Shown one piece after another: positions 7,717-17,000 of a stretch of DNA of 64,000 nucleotides; the first letter of the stretch is position 1; each line of letters begins with the position of its first letter. This DNA comes from Streptomyces hundungensis. Lineage in GTDB: Bacteria; Actinomycetota; Actinomycetes; Streptomycetales; Streptomycetaceae. The stretch spans positions 3,534,001 to 3,598,000 of the forward strand of contig NZ_CP032698.1 of assembly GCF_003627815.1 (NCBI RefSeq). Direction: 5' to 3'. The translations under genes and the position numbers were made by a program. The notes under the pieces are model-generated. The model saw only the letters and a program-made list of their open reading frames with translations, had not been told where the DNA came from and made no database searches.

Positions 7717-9045
7717 GTGAGCCGCAGTTGGACCAGATCGACCTCCGCCCTCGTCGCCGCATCCACCGCGCTCGCCGTGCTCTCGGCGTGCGGCGGCGGG
7801 GGCGACAAGACGAGCGACGCGGGCAAGGGCACCGCCGACAAGCCCGTCACCCTCACCTTCTGGGCGTGGCAGAAGGGCTCCAAGGACGTGGTGGACGCCT
7901 TCAACGCCTCCCACAAGAACATCCAGGTGAAGTTCGAGGAGATCCCCTCCGGCAACGCCGGCGGCTACGCCAAGATCTCCAACGCGGTGAAGGCCGGCAA
8001 CGCCCCGGACCTCGTCACCGTCGAGTACCCGATGCTCCCGGAGTTCGTCAGCCAGGGCTCGTTCCAGGACATCAGCGAGTACGTCACCGACGACGTGAAG
8101 AAGCAGTTCCTGCCGCAGTCGATCCAGCAGACCACGCTCGGCGGCAAGAACTGGGCGATCCCCTTCGACGCGGCGCCCCAGGCGTACTACTACCGCAAGG
8201 ACTTCTTCGAGAAGAACCACATCGAAGTCCCCAGGACCTGGGCCGAGTTCAAGGCTGCGGCGCAGAAGGCGAAGGCCGCCGACCCCAAGGCGCGCATCGG
8301 CACGTTCTTCCCCGACGACCCCACCACCTTCGAGGCGATGGCCTGGCAGGCCGGCGCCCAGTGGTTCAAGGCCGACGGCGACACCTGGAAGCTCAACACG
8401 GCCGACGCCGCCACCAACAAGGTCGCCGACTACTGGCAGGGCCTGATCGACGACAAGCTGGTGCAGAACGCGGTCTCCTTCAGCCCCGAGTGGACGGCCT
8501 CCCTCAAGGACGGCTCCACCGTCGGCTACCTCGGCGCCTCCTGGGCCGCGGGCGTCCTCAAGGGCACCGTGCCCGACCAGAGCGGCAAGTGGGCGGTGGC
8601 CCCGATCCCCACCTGGGACGGCAAGCCCGCCAGCGGCATGCTCGGCGGCTCCACCTGGGCGGTGACCAAGGGCAGCACCAAGACCGCGGCGGCCCTGGAG
8701 TTCGCCCGGTGGATGTCGACCACCGAGGACGGCGTGGGCGCGCGCATCAAGTCCGGTACGTCGAGCGCCTTCCCGGCCGACATCGCGTTGCGCCCGGCCG
8801 CCAAGAAGGCCTTCGACGCGAGCTTCTACACCGGCCAGGACATCTACCAGCTCTTCGACGCCGCCGGCAGCTCGATCAACGCCAACTGGGGCTGGGGCCC
8901 GAGCATGGGCACCACCAACACCGCGCTGAAGGACCAGCTCGGCAAGGTGGCCGGCGGCACCGTGAAGATCACGGACGCGATCAGGGCCGCCCATGACGCC
9001 ACCGTGACCGAGCTGAAGAAGCGCGGCCTGAAGGTCGAGGGCTGA
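7717..9045 (+). CDS. Sugar ABC transporter substrate-binding lipoprotein
   Basis: 442 residues, solute-binding protein family 1 (carbohydrate type). The N-terminus is a lipoprotein signal: short basic segment, hydrophobic stretch, then LSAC with Cys25 as the predicted lipidated residue. The mature part starts with PVTLTFWAWQKGSKDVVDAFNASHKNIQVKFE, typical of MalE/MsmE-like proteins, and has GGSTWAVTKGSTKTAAALEFARWM near the C-terminus. GTG start at 7717 after a CAGGAG ribosome site. First gene of a transporter operon with two permeases. No ATPase gene is present, as is common in Streptomyces, where a shared MsiK-type ATPase serves such systems. Confidence 0.92.
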   Translation: MSRSWTRSTSALVAASTALAVLSACGGGGDKTSDAGKGTADKPVTLTFWAWQKGSKDVVDAFNASHKNIQVKFEEIPSGNAGGYAKISNAVKAGNAPDLVTVEYPMLPEFVSQGSFQDISEYVTDDVKKQFLPQSIQQTTLGGKNWAIPFDAAPQAYYYRKDFFEKNHIEVPRTWAEFKAAAQKAKAADPKARIGTFFPDDPTTFEAMAWQAGAQWFKADGDTWKLNTADAATNKVADYWQGLIDDKLVQNAVSFSPEWTASLKDGSTVGYLGASWAAGVLKGTVPDQSGKWAVAPIPTWDGKPASGMLGGSTWAVTKGSTKTAAALEFARWMSTTEDGVGARIKSGTSSAFPADIALRPAAKKAFDASFYTGQDIYQLFDAAGSSINANWGWGPSMGTTNTALKDQLGKVAGGTVKITDAIRAAHDATVTELKKRGLKVEG

Positions 9046-9049
9046 CCGC

Positions 9050-10180
9050 ATGAGGACGAAGGGGCGCGCCGAGGGGCCCGCGGCGCAGGGCGGGGCCGCC
9101 CCGGTACCACCCCCGGACCCGAAGGCCCCCCACACCCCGGCCACCACCGGCGCGCCGGGGTCCGACGACACGGCAGGGATACGCGCCGCAGGTACGAGCG
9201 TCGAAGCACCCACACCCACCCCCGCATCCACACCCGCGCCGCCCCTCGGCACGCTCCCCGGGCCGGGGCGTCGCCGGCCGCCCCGCGGGGCGCGGGGGCG
9301 CACCTCCGCCGCCGCGGGGGTGCTGCTCGCCCCGTTCTTCGTCCTGTTCACCGCCGTGACGGTGGTGCCGATCGGGTACGCGCTCTGGCTGAGCCTGTTC
9401 ACCGAGAAGCAGTCGGGTCTTGGCTTCGGGGGCGCCCGGTCCGTGTTCAGCGGGCTCGACAACTACACGGCGGCCCTGGGTGACCAGGCCTTTCGTGAGG
9501 GCTTCTGGGTGCTCGCCGGCTACTGCGTGGTCTACATCCCGCTGATGGTCGGCGGCGCCCTCGCGCTCGCGCTGCTGCTCGACTCGGCGCTGGCCCGCGC
9601 ACGCCGCTTCTTCCAGCTCGCCCTGTTCCTGCCGCACGCGGTGCCCGGCATCATCGCCGCGCTGGTCTGGGTCTACCTCTACACGCCGGGCCTCAGCCCG
9701 GTCGTGAAGGCCATGGACTCGGGCGGCATCGGCTTCGACTTCTTCTCCTCCGGCGGCACGCTCCCTTCCGTCGTGAACATCGCACTGTGGGAATGGCTCG
9801 GCTACAACATGGTGATCTTCTACGCGGCGCTCCAGGCCATCGACCGCTCGGTCCTGGAGGCGGCCACCATGGACGGCGCGGGCGAGTGGCGGCTCGCGTT
9901 CGGCATCAAACTCCCGCTGATCCGCGCCTCGTTGACGATGGTGGCGCTGTTCACCGTCATCGGCTCGCTCCAGCTCTTCACCGAGCCACTGATCCTCAAC
10001 CAGGGCGGCAGTTCCACGGTCACCTCCACCTGGACGCCCAACATGTACGCCTACACCGCGGCGTTCAGCCGGGGCGACTACGGTCTCGCCGCCGCCTCCG
10101 CCGTGCTCCTCGCCCTGGCCGCGGCCCTGCTCTCCTTCGTCGTCACCCGTCTCACCCACCGGAAGGGGGCCACGGCATGA
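9050..10180 (+). CDS. Sugar ABC transporter permease, MalF/UgpA type
   Basis: 376 residues. A long, low-complexity Pro/Ala/Thr-rich N-terminal segment (about 1-85) precedes about six membrane helices, starting with VLLAPFFVLFTAVTVVPIGYALWLSLF. The cytoplasmic EAA loop that contacts the ATPase is visible in LEAATMDGAGEWRLAFGIKLPL. It starts 5 bp after the binding protein and its TGA overlaps the ATG of the next permease (ATGA at 10177-10180), so translation is coupled. The extended N-terminus is unusual; a start at about 9290-9330 cannot be excluded. Confidence 0.9.
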   Translation: MRTKGRAEGPAAQGGAAPVPPPDPKAPHTPATTGAPGSDDTAGIRAAGTSVEAPTPTPASTPAPPLGTLPGPGRRRPPRGARGRTSAAAGVLLAPFFVLFTAVTVVPIGYALWLSLFTEKQSGLGFGGARSVFSGLDNYTAALGDQAFREGFWVLAGYCVVYIPLMVGGALALALLLDSALARARRFFQLALFLPHAVPGIIAALVWVYLYTPGLSPVVKAMDSGGIGFDFFSSGGTLPSVVNIALWEWLGYNMVIFYAALQAIDRSVLEAATMDGAGEWRLAFGIKLPLIRASLTMVALFTVIGSLQLFTEPLILNQGGSSTVTSTWTPNMYAYTAAFSRGDYGLAAASAVLLALAAALLSFVVTRLTHRKGATA

Positions 10181-11049
10181 CCTCCTTCACCGCCGCCGGA
10201 CCTCGGCGGCCGTCGCGCCGCTGGCTGTCCAGGAGCGCGGTCAACGGCGCGCTCCTGCTGTCCGTCCTGTACACCCTCTTCCCCCTGGTGTGGCTGGTCA
10301 CGGCCGCCACCAAGGACACCGGCGGCCTGCTCTCCGGCGACGCCTTCTCCTTCAAGGGCTTCGACCTGCGCCACAACCTGACGCAGCTCGCCTCGTACGG
10401 CGACGGCGTCTACTTCCGCTGGTACCTCAACTCCCTGCTGTACGCGGGCGGTGGCGCGGCCGTGTGCGCGCTGGTCAGCGTCGCGGCGGGGTACGCCTTC
10501 GACAAGTACGCCTTCCACGGCAAGGAGAAGCTGTTCGGGGTGGTGCTGCTCGGCGTGCTGGTGCCGACGACGGCGCTCGCCCTGCCGATGTATCTCCTGG
10601 CGAGCGAGGTGGGCCTGGTCAACACGTACTGGTCGGTCCTGATACCCGTTCTGGTCAACCCGTTCGGGGTGTATCTGTCCCGGGTGTTCAGCGCGAGCTA
10701 CATCCCCGACGAGGCCTTGGAGGCCGCCCGTATCGACGGCGCGGGCGAGCTGCGCACCTTCTGGTCGATCGGTCTGCGCTTGATGATGCCGGGCTTCGTG
10801 ACGGTGTTCCTCTTCCAGTTCACCGCGATCTGGAACAACTTCTTCCTCCCCCTGGTCATGCTCAGCGACCAGAAGCTCTTCCCGCTGAGCCTCGGTCTGT
10901 ACGCCTGGAACAGCAACACCCATGCCGAGCCGAGCTACTACCCTCTCGTCGTCACCGGCTCCCTCCTCGCCGTCATCCCCCTGATCGTCGCCTTCGTCTC
11001 CCTCCAGCGGCACTGGCGGGCCGGGCTCGCCGCCGGCAGCGTCAAATGA
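10177..11049 (+). CDS. Sugar ABC transporter permease, MalG/UgpE type
   Basis: 290 residues with about six membrane helices (first at NGALLLSVLYTLFPLVWLVTAA). The EAA loop is LEAARIDGAGELRTFWSIGLRLMMP. It pairs with the upstream MalF-type permease to form the membrane channel of the importer. The start ATG overlaps the stop codon of that gene by 4 nt. Together with the binding lipoprotein this is a CUT1-type carbohydrate importer; the substrate is unknown. Confidence 0.92.
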   Translation: MTSFTAAGPRRPSRRWLSRSAVNGALLLSVLYTLFPLVWLVTAATKDTGGLLSGDAFSFKGFDLRHNLTQLASYGDGVYFRWYLNSLLYAGGGAAVCALVSVAAGYAFDKYAFHGKEKLFGVVLLGVLVPTTALALPMYLLASEVGLVNTYWSVLIPVLVNPFGVYLSRVFSASYIPDEALEAARIDGAGELRTFWSIGLRLMMPGFVTVFLFQFTAIWNNFFLPLVMLSDQKLFPLSLGLYAWNSNTHAEPSYYPLVVTGSLLAVIPLIVAFVSLQRHWRAGLAAGSVK

Positions 11050-11107
11050 GCGGCCCTGACATCCGGTTACCCCTGGCCAGCGCCTCGTGAGGAGCCCGAG
11101 TCCCACC

Positions 11108-12136
11108 ATGCACCACACCACTGACAATCGGCCCGCTCTGCTGCTCGCGATGGGTCCCGGCATCGCGGACCGCCTCCTCACCGAGCGCCACCGCACCCGC
11201 CTCACCGCCCTCACCCGCACCGACCCGCACCTCGTCGCCCATGACCTCGCGGCGCCCACCGGTCCGGTCGCCGAGGCCCTGGCCGACGCCCAGATCCTGC
11301 TCACCTGCTGGGGCGCTCCCCCGCTCACCAAGGACGTCCTGGACGCCGCCCCCCGACTGCGCGCGGTCGTCCACGCGGCGGGCTCCGTCAAGCACCATGT
11401 CACCGACGCCTGTTGGCAACGCGGCATCGCGGTGACCTCGGCGGCCGCGGCCAACGCGCTGCCCGTCGCCGAGTACACGCTGGCCGCGATCCTGTTCGCG
11501 GGCAAGGACGTGCTGCGCTCGGCCCAGCGCTACGCGGAGCTGCGTACCGCGCCCGAGTGGCTCGGCGAGAGCGACCGCACCGGCAACTACCGGCGCACCG
11601 TCGGCCTGGTCGGCGCGTCCCGCATCGGCCGGCGCGTGATCGAGCTGCTGCGCCCCTTCGACTTCGAAGTCCTGCTGTACGACCCGTATGTCAGCGGAAC
11701 CGAAGCGGTGGCGCTGGGCGTTGAACCGGTGAGCCTCGACGAGCTGTGCGCCCGCAGCAGCATCGTCTCCGTCCACGCGCCCCAACTGCCCGAGACCCAG
11801 CACATGATCGGCGCGCCCGAACTGGCCCTGATGCCGACGGGCGCCACGCTGGTCAACACCGCACGCGGCTCCCTCGTGGACGAGCCCGCGCTCCTCGCCG
11901 AGCTCCTCTCGGGCCGCCTGCACGCGGTCCTGGACGTGACGGACCCCGAACTGCCGCCCCCCGACAGCCCGTTGTACGCCCTCCCGAACGTCCTGCTGAC
12001 CCCCCACATCGCGGGTTCGCTCGGCAACGAGCTGTACCGGATGGCGGATCAGGCACTGGACGAGGTGGAGCGGTTCGTGTCGGGGGTGCCGTTCGCGGAT
12101 CCGGTGCATCCGCTGTCGTTGGGCCGGTCGGCGTAG
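11108..12136 (+). CDS. D-isomer-specific 2-hydroxyacid dehydrogenase
   Basis: 342 residues from the ATG at 11108, which has GGAG 13 nt upstream; an in-frame GTG at 11087 would add 7. Family features: a nucleotide-binding fold with a slightly degenerate glycine motif (VGLVGASRIGRRVIELL), the catalytic Arg in VNTARGSLVDE, the Glu in DVTDPELPP and the catalytic His in LLTPHIAGS. It reduces a 2-keto acid or oxidises a 2-hydroxyacid with NAD(P)H. It starts about 58 bp after the permease, so it probably belongs to the sugar operon. That points to a sugar-acid or keto-sugar intermediate, which is inference. Confidence 0.87.
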   Translation: MHHTTDNRPALLLAMGPGIADRLLTERHRTRLTALTRTDPHLVAHDLAAPTGPVAEALADAQILLTCWGAPPLTKDVLDAAPRLRAVVHAAGSVKHHVTDACWQRGIAVTSAAAANALPVAEYTLAAILFAGKDVLRSAQRYAELRTAPEWLGESDRTGNYRRTVGLVGASRIGRRVIELLRPFDFEVLLYDPYVSGTEAVALGVEPVSLDELCARSSIVSVHAPQLPETQHMIGAPELALMPTGATLVNTARGSLVDEPALLAELLSGRLHAVLDVTDPELPPPDSPLYALPNVLLTPHIAGSLGNELYRMADQALDEVERFVSGVPFADPVHPLSLGRSA

Positions 12137-12245
12137 ACGGGCCGTGACGCACGGCTGTTACGCACCCTCGGCGCCGTCTGCGGGCCGGCCGGCGCCATGC
12201 CCCGTACCCGCACCACCCGTACCCGTACCCGTGCGCCAACGCGGA

Positions 12246-12279
12246 AGGCCCGGCACCCCCCGAAGGGGATGCCGGGCCT
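12246..12279. terminator. Bidirectional terminator between the sugar operon and groEL
   Basis: Stem AGGCCCGGCA (12246-12255) pairs with TGCCGGGCCT (12270-12279), with extra C/G pairs closing the loop. It sits between two convergent genes and can serve both. No U-tract, as usual in Streptomyces. Confidence 0.8.
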
Positions 12280-12311
12280 CGACTACCGGGTGCTACCGCT
12301 GACTTGACGCG

Positions 12312-13949
<1,638 letters not shown>

Positions 13950-14077
13950 TCAGCCCTCTCGAAAACTCGGGTTAATGACACTGCGCCCCTCGCCGCCCGG
14001 CAATCAGCGGGGTGACCAGGGGCGCAGCTTTCAAAGCATTCGCTTCGAACGTCGAAGTACTCGTGTACTCCGGTGAA

Positions 14078-14386
14078 TTACTTCTCGATGACCGCGAGCA
14101 CGTCGCGGGCCGAGAGGACGAGGTACTCCTCGCCGTTGTACTTCACCTCGGTGCCGCCGTACTTGCTGTACAGCACGATGTCGCCGGTGCTGACGTCGAG
14201 CGGCAGACGCTCGCCGTTCTCGAAGCGGCCCGGGCCCACGGCCAGGACGACGCCCTCCTGGGGCTTCTCCTTGGCGGTGTCCGGAATGACCAGGCCGGAG
14301 GCCGTGGTCTGCTCGGCGTCGAGCGGCTGGACCACAATGCGGTCCTCGAGCGGCTTGATGGCAACCTTGGAGCTGGTGGTCGTCAC
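14078..14386 (-). CDS. groES: GroES, 10-kDa co-chaperonin
   Basis: 102 residues: [45 protein letters not shown], with the mobile loop around [10 protein letters not shown] and the conserved [16 protein letters not shown] end (here [34 protein letters not shown]). Heptameric lid of the GroEL chamber. First gene of the operon; the promoter and two CIRCE elements lie upstream. Confidence 0.97.
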   Translation of the reverse strand: MTTTSSKVAIKPLEDRIVVQPLDAEQTTASGLVIPDTAKEKPQEGVVLAVGPGRFENGERLPLDVSTGDIVLYSKYGGTEVKYNGEEYLVLSARDVLAVIEK

Positions 14387-14484
14387 GATCCGGTCTCCCC
14401 CTTCGGAGATCTCACGGGGTTAACTGTCTGGGGTGGCGACCAGGTGGATCCGTCGTCGCGGGTGCCGGACCTGCCCGTCGCTAC

Positions 14485-14511
14485 TTGGCACTCTCCGGTG
14501 GGGAGTGCCAG
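14485..14511. promoter_or_regulatory. CIRCE operator, proximal copy
   Basis: TTGGCACTC (14485-14493), 9-bp spacer, GAGTGCCAG (14503-14511). Close to the CIRCE consensus TTAGCACTC-N9-GAGTGCTAA, the operator of the heat-shock repressor HrcA. Confidence 0.93.
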
Positions 14512-14516
14512 AAGCG

Positions 14517-14546
14517 AGACTAGGACGGCGATTAGCACTCGGTCAA
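14517..14546 (-). promoter_or_regulatory. groES-groEL1 promoter
   Basis: Minus-strand TTGACC -35 (14541-14546), which lies inside the spacer of the distal CIRCE, 18 bp, then TAGTCT -10 (14517-14522). One CIRCE overlaps the -35 and the other lies just past the likely start site, so HrcA would block both polymerase binding and escape. Confidence 0.75.
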
Positions 14547-14558
14547 GCGGAGTGCCAA
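14532..14558. promoter_or_regulatory. CIRCE operator, distal copy
   Basis: TTAGCACTC (14532-14540), 9-bp spacer, GAGTGCCAA (14550-14558). Nearly exact CIRCE, overlapping the -35 of the groES promoter. Confidence 0.95.
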
Positions 14559-14592
14559 TCTGCCACCGTCGCGGCGGGCCTCGCGGGGGCGC

Positions 14593-14604
14593 GGGGGGGT
14601 GTCT
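14593..14604. repeat. Direct repeat at the 3' (RE) end of the IS110 element
   Basis: GGGGGGGTGTCT, repeated exactly at 16133-16144. The pair brackets the transposase gene and its non-coding ends, as expected when the recombination core and flanks are shared between element and target. Confidence 0.6.
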
Positions 14605-14655
14605 CTATGTCCTTCGTCAAGGATGTGGCGCCGGGTTTGGGGCTGTTTGGGGCGG

Positions 14656-15870
14656 TCATGCGGCGAGAGTGACGCTGGGGGTCCGGGATTCGTAGAAGGT
14701 TCCGTCGCGGAGCATGGCGAAGAGGACGCTGATGCGTTGGCGGGCGAGGCGGAGGAGCGCTTGGGTGTGGGTTTTGCCGCGGGCTCTTTGCCGGTCGTAG
14801 TAGCCGCGGGAGGCCGGGTCGGCGTTCATGCAGGCGAAGGCGGAGAGGAACATCGCGCGTTTGAGCTGCCGGTTTCCGCCTCGTGGTGCGTGTTCGCCGT
14901 GGATCGAGGTCCCTGACGACTTGGTCGTGGGAGCGAGGCCGGCGTAGGAGGCGAGGTGGGCGGCACTGGGGAAACCGGTGCCGTCGCCGACGGTGACCAG
15001 GATGACGGCGGCGGTCCTGACTCCGACTCCGGGCATCGAGGTCAGGACCGGGTGAAGAGGGTGAGCCTCCAGAAGGGTGCTGATCTGGGCTTCCAGTGCC
15101 CGGCGCTGGTCGTGAACCGCCGCGAGCGAGCGGGCCAGCGACGGGATGACCACGTCGAGGGTGCCGGTTCCCGGGACCACGACGGTCTGTTCGTCGAGGG
15201 CGTCGAAGACGTCGTCGACCAGCCGGGCCGCCATGCGGGGGGCCTTGGGACGGATCACCTCGACGAGTCTGCGGCGGCCGGCTTTCCGCAGGGCGTTCGG
15301 GGATCCGTATCGCTCGAGGAGCCAGGTGACGGCGGGGTGGTCCAGCCGCGGGCCCAGGACCCGCTCGAGGCTGGGGTGGAACTGGGTCAGCAGACCGCGT
15401 ATCCGGTTCGAAGTGCGGGTGGCCTCGGCCGCGAGGTCCTGGTCGAAGCCGGTCAGCACCGTGAGCTCGGCGGTGATCTCGTCGGTCAGCTCCAGCGAAC
15501 GCAAAGTGTGAGGCATCGTCCGGGCCGCGTCCGCGATCACCGCCGCGTCCTTCGCGTCGGTCTTCGCCTCGCCTGGATAGAGGTCGGCGATCCGCCGCAT
15601 CGCGAGTCCGGGCAGGTAGGCGACCTCGCAGCCCGCGTCGCGGGCGACGGTCAGAGGCAGGGCGCCGATAGAGGCGGGCTGGTCCACGATCACTAGGACG
15701 GTGCCGAACTTGGCCTTGAGCTTGTCGAAGACGGCCCGCAGTTTCGGTTCGCTGTTGGGCATCGGCTTGTCGAAGACCTTCTTCCCGGCCGGGGTGAGCC
15801 CGTGGCCGTGGTGGGCGGTCTTGCCGACGTCCATCCCGAGGAAGACGCCCACGCCTTCGGTGTCTAACAT
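14656..15870 (-). CDS. IS110-family transposase (DEDD recombinase)
   Basis: 404 residues from the ATG at 15870. The N-terminal RuvC-like domain carries Asp14 (GMDVGKT), Asp63 (VIVDQPASIG, at the place of the usual Glu), Asp105 and Asp108 (KTDAKDAAVIAD). The C-terminal Transposase_20 domain has MPGVGVRTAAVILVTVGD and YAGLAPTTKSSG, with the conserved serine region. The gene appears intact. A longer reading from 15933 would start inside the non-coding end and was not preferred. In the family the enzyme recombines DNA under guidance of an RNA from the element's non-coding end. Confidence 0.93.
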   Translation of the reverse strand: MLDTEGVGVFLGMDVGKTAHHGHGLTPAGKKVFDKPMPNSEPKLRAVFDKLKAKFGTVLVIVDQPASIGALPLTVARDAGCEVAYLPGLAMRRIADLYPGEAKTDAKDAAVIADAARTMPHTLRSLELTDEITAELTVLTGFDQDLAAEATRTSNRIRGLLTQFHPSLERVLGPRLDHPAVTWLLERYGSPNALRKAGRRRLVEVIRPKAPRMAARLVDDVFDALDEQTVVVPGTGTLDVVIPSLARSLAAVHDQRRALEAQISTLLEAHPLHPVLTSMPGVGVRTAAVILVTVGDGTGFPSAAHLASYAGLAPTTKSSGTSIHGEHAPRGGNRQLKRAMFLSAFACMNADPASRGYYDRQRARGKTHTQALLRLARQRISVLFAMLRDGTFYESRTPSVTLAA

Positions 15871-16132
15871 CGCAACCTTCCCAGGTGATTGACCGTGCCG
15901 GCCTCGGCAATGGCACCGTGCTCGCGCATCCACGTTATGTAGACCTGCCGCCCACGTCTCTGCCCGGCATTGCGCCGGACCGGGCGGTGGCCGGGTCTCT
16001 CATCAGCGTCTCCGGCGGCACCTACCAGGCCCGGCGACACCACCCCCCAGGTCATCCGTTCGACAGAGGGGACACAGTCATACCGGACCCGGAGGCCAGC
16101 AGCCCCATTGCAGGACCGCGAAAAACATAACG
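15871..16132 (-). ncRNA. Candidate bridge (seek) RNA region in the IS110 5' non-coding end
   Basis: 262 bp between the transposase start and the inferred element end, on the transposase strand, with no supported ORF. In the IS110 group the bridge RNA is encoded at this place. The segment GACACCACCCCCC (plus strand, 16036-16048) closely resembles the element border GACACCCCCCC (minus strand), so a minus-strand RNA could pair with the border through one loop. Structure not computed; RNA ends unknown. Confidence 0.45.
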
Positions 16133-16144
16133 GGGGGGGTGTCT
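16133..16144. repeat. Direct repeat at the 5' (LE) end of the IS110 element
   Basis: GGGGGGGTGTCT, identical to 14593-14604. Preceded by one further G. Confidence 0.6.
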
Positions 16145-16249
16145 GCGCCGGTGCGGGGTGCGCGTTCTGGCCACCTAGGACGGACCGGGGCGCGCCGGGC
16201 CACCACGTCGGCCCATCCCCGCCAACGCCCCCTGCGCCGACCCTGCCCC

Positions 16250-16990
16250 TGACACCGGGCTGCCCCCCGGCCGTTCGCGCAGTTCCTCGCGCCCCTAAAC
16301 CCTCTCGATCCTGCGAACCGTGCTCGCTTCTCGCGCAGTTCCTCGCGCCCCTGAAAACCCGTTTTCGGCTGCGGGCCGCAGGTGGCTGGGCGCGCAGTTC
16401 CCCGCGCCCCTGGCAGGACTGGTGCCGGCCCGGACGGGACTTGGTCGCGCAGTTCCTCGCGGCCCTGAACCCCCTTGATCCTGCGGACCGTGGTCGCTTC
16501 TCGCGCAGTTCCCCGCGCCCCTCAGCAGCACCGGTGCTGGCCCGCACCCGAGCCTGTCCGGCGATTGAGGACGAGCGCCGTTCAGGCGCGAACGGGGGTG
16601 CAGGGGGCGGAGCCCCCGCAGGGGTCTGGGGCGCAGCCCCAGGGGCCGAACCCTCCAGCTCCCTGCACGGGCGGGTGGGTGGGCATACGCGGCGGGGTCT
16701 GGGGCGGAGCCCCAGGGCTCAGCCCGTTCAACGCGCCGCACGGGCAGGTGGGTGGGAAAACGCGTCGGGGTCTGGGGCGGAGCCCCAGGGGCTGAACCCT
16801 TCAACCCGCTGCACGGGCGGGTGGGTGGGAAAACGCGTCGGGGTCTGGGGCGGGGCCCCAGGGGCTGAACCCTTCAACCCGCTGCACGGGCGGGTGGGTG
16901 GGCAAACGCGTCGGGGTCTGGGGCGGAGCCCCAGGAGGGCGGAACCAGCCAACCCGCTGCACGGGTGGGCGGGTGGGCGAAGGGGGCGGC
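16250..16990. repeat. Mosaic of short intergenic repeat modules
   Basis: Gap between the IS and the first deacetylase. From left to right: about five copies of the CGCGCAGTTCCTCGCGCCCC module (16270-16525); one GGCGATTGAGGACGAGCGCC module (16560-16585); then at least five alternating copies of the TGGGGCGGAGCCCCA hairpin and the CCCGCTGCACGGGCGGGTGGG module (16600-16985, period about 75 bp). No gene seen. Open frames here encode only repeat-derived peptides. Confidence 0.9.
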
Positions 16991-17000
16991 CAAGCCCCGG

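Larger units (their letters stand above)
14605..16144 (-). mobile_element. IS110-family insertion sequence, about 1.54 kb
   Basis: The limits are inferred from the 12-bp direct repeat GGGGGGGTGTCT at 14593-14604 and 16133-16144; counting one copy gives 1,540 bp, within the usual size of the family. It contains a single DEDD transposase gene on the minus strand, a short 3' non-coding end (about 50 bp) and a long 5' non-coding end (about 270 bp). There are no terminal inverted repeats, as usual for IS110. It is inserted about 35-45 bp upstream of the distal CIRCE and reads toward groES. The exact core dinucleotide needs comparison with an empty site. Confidence 0.7.
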
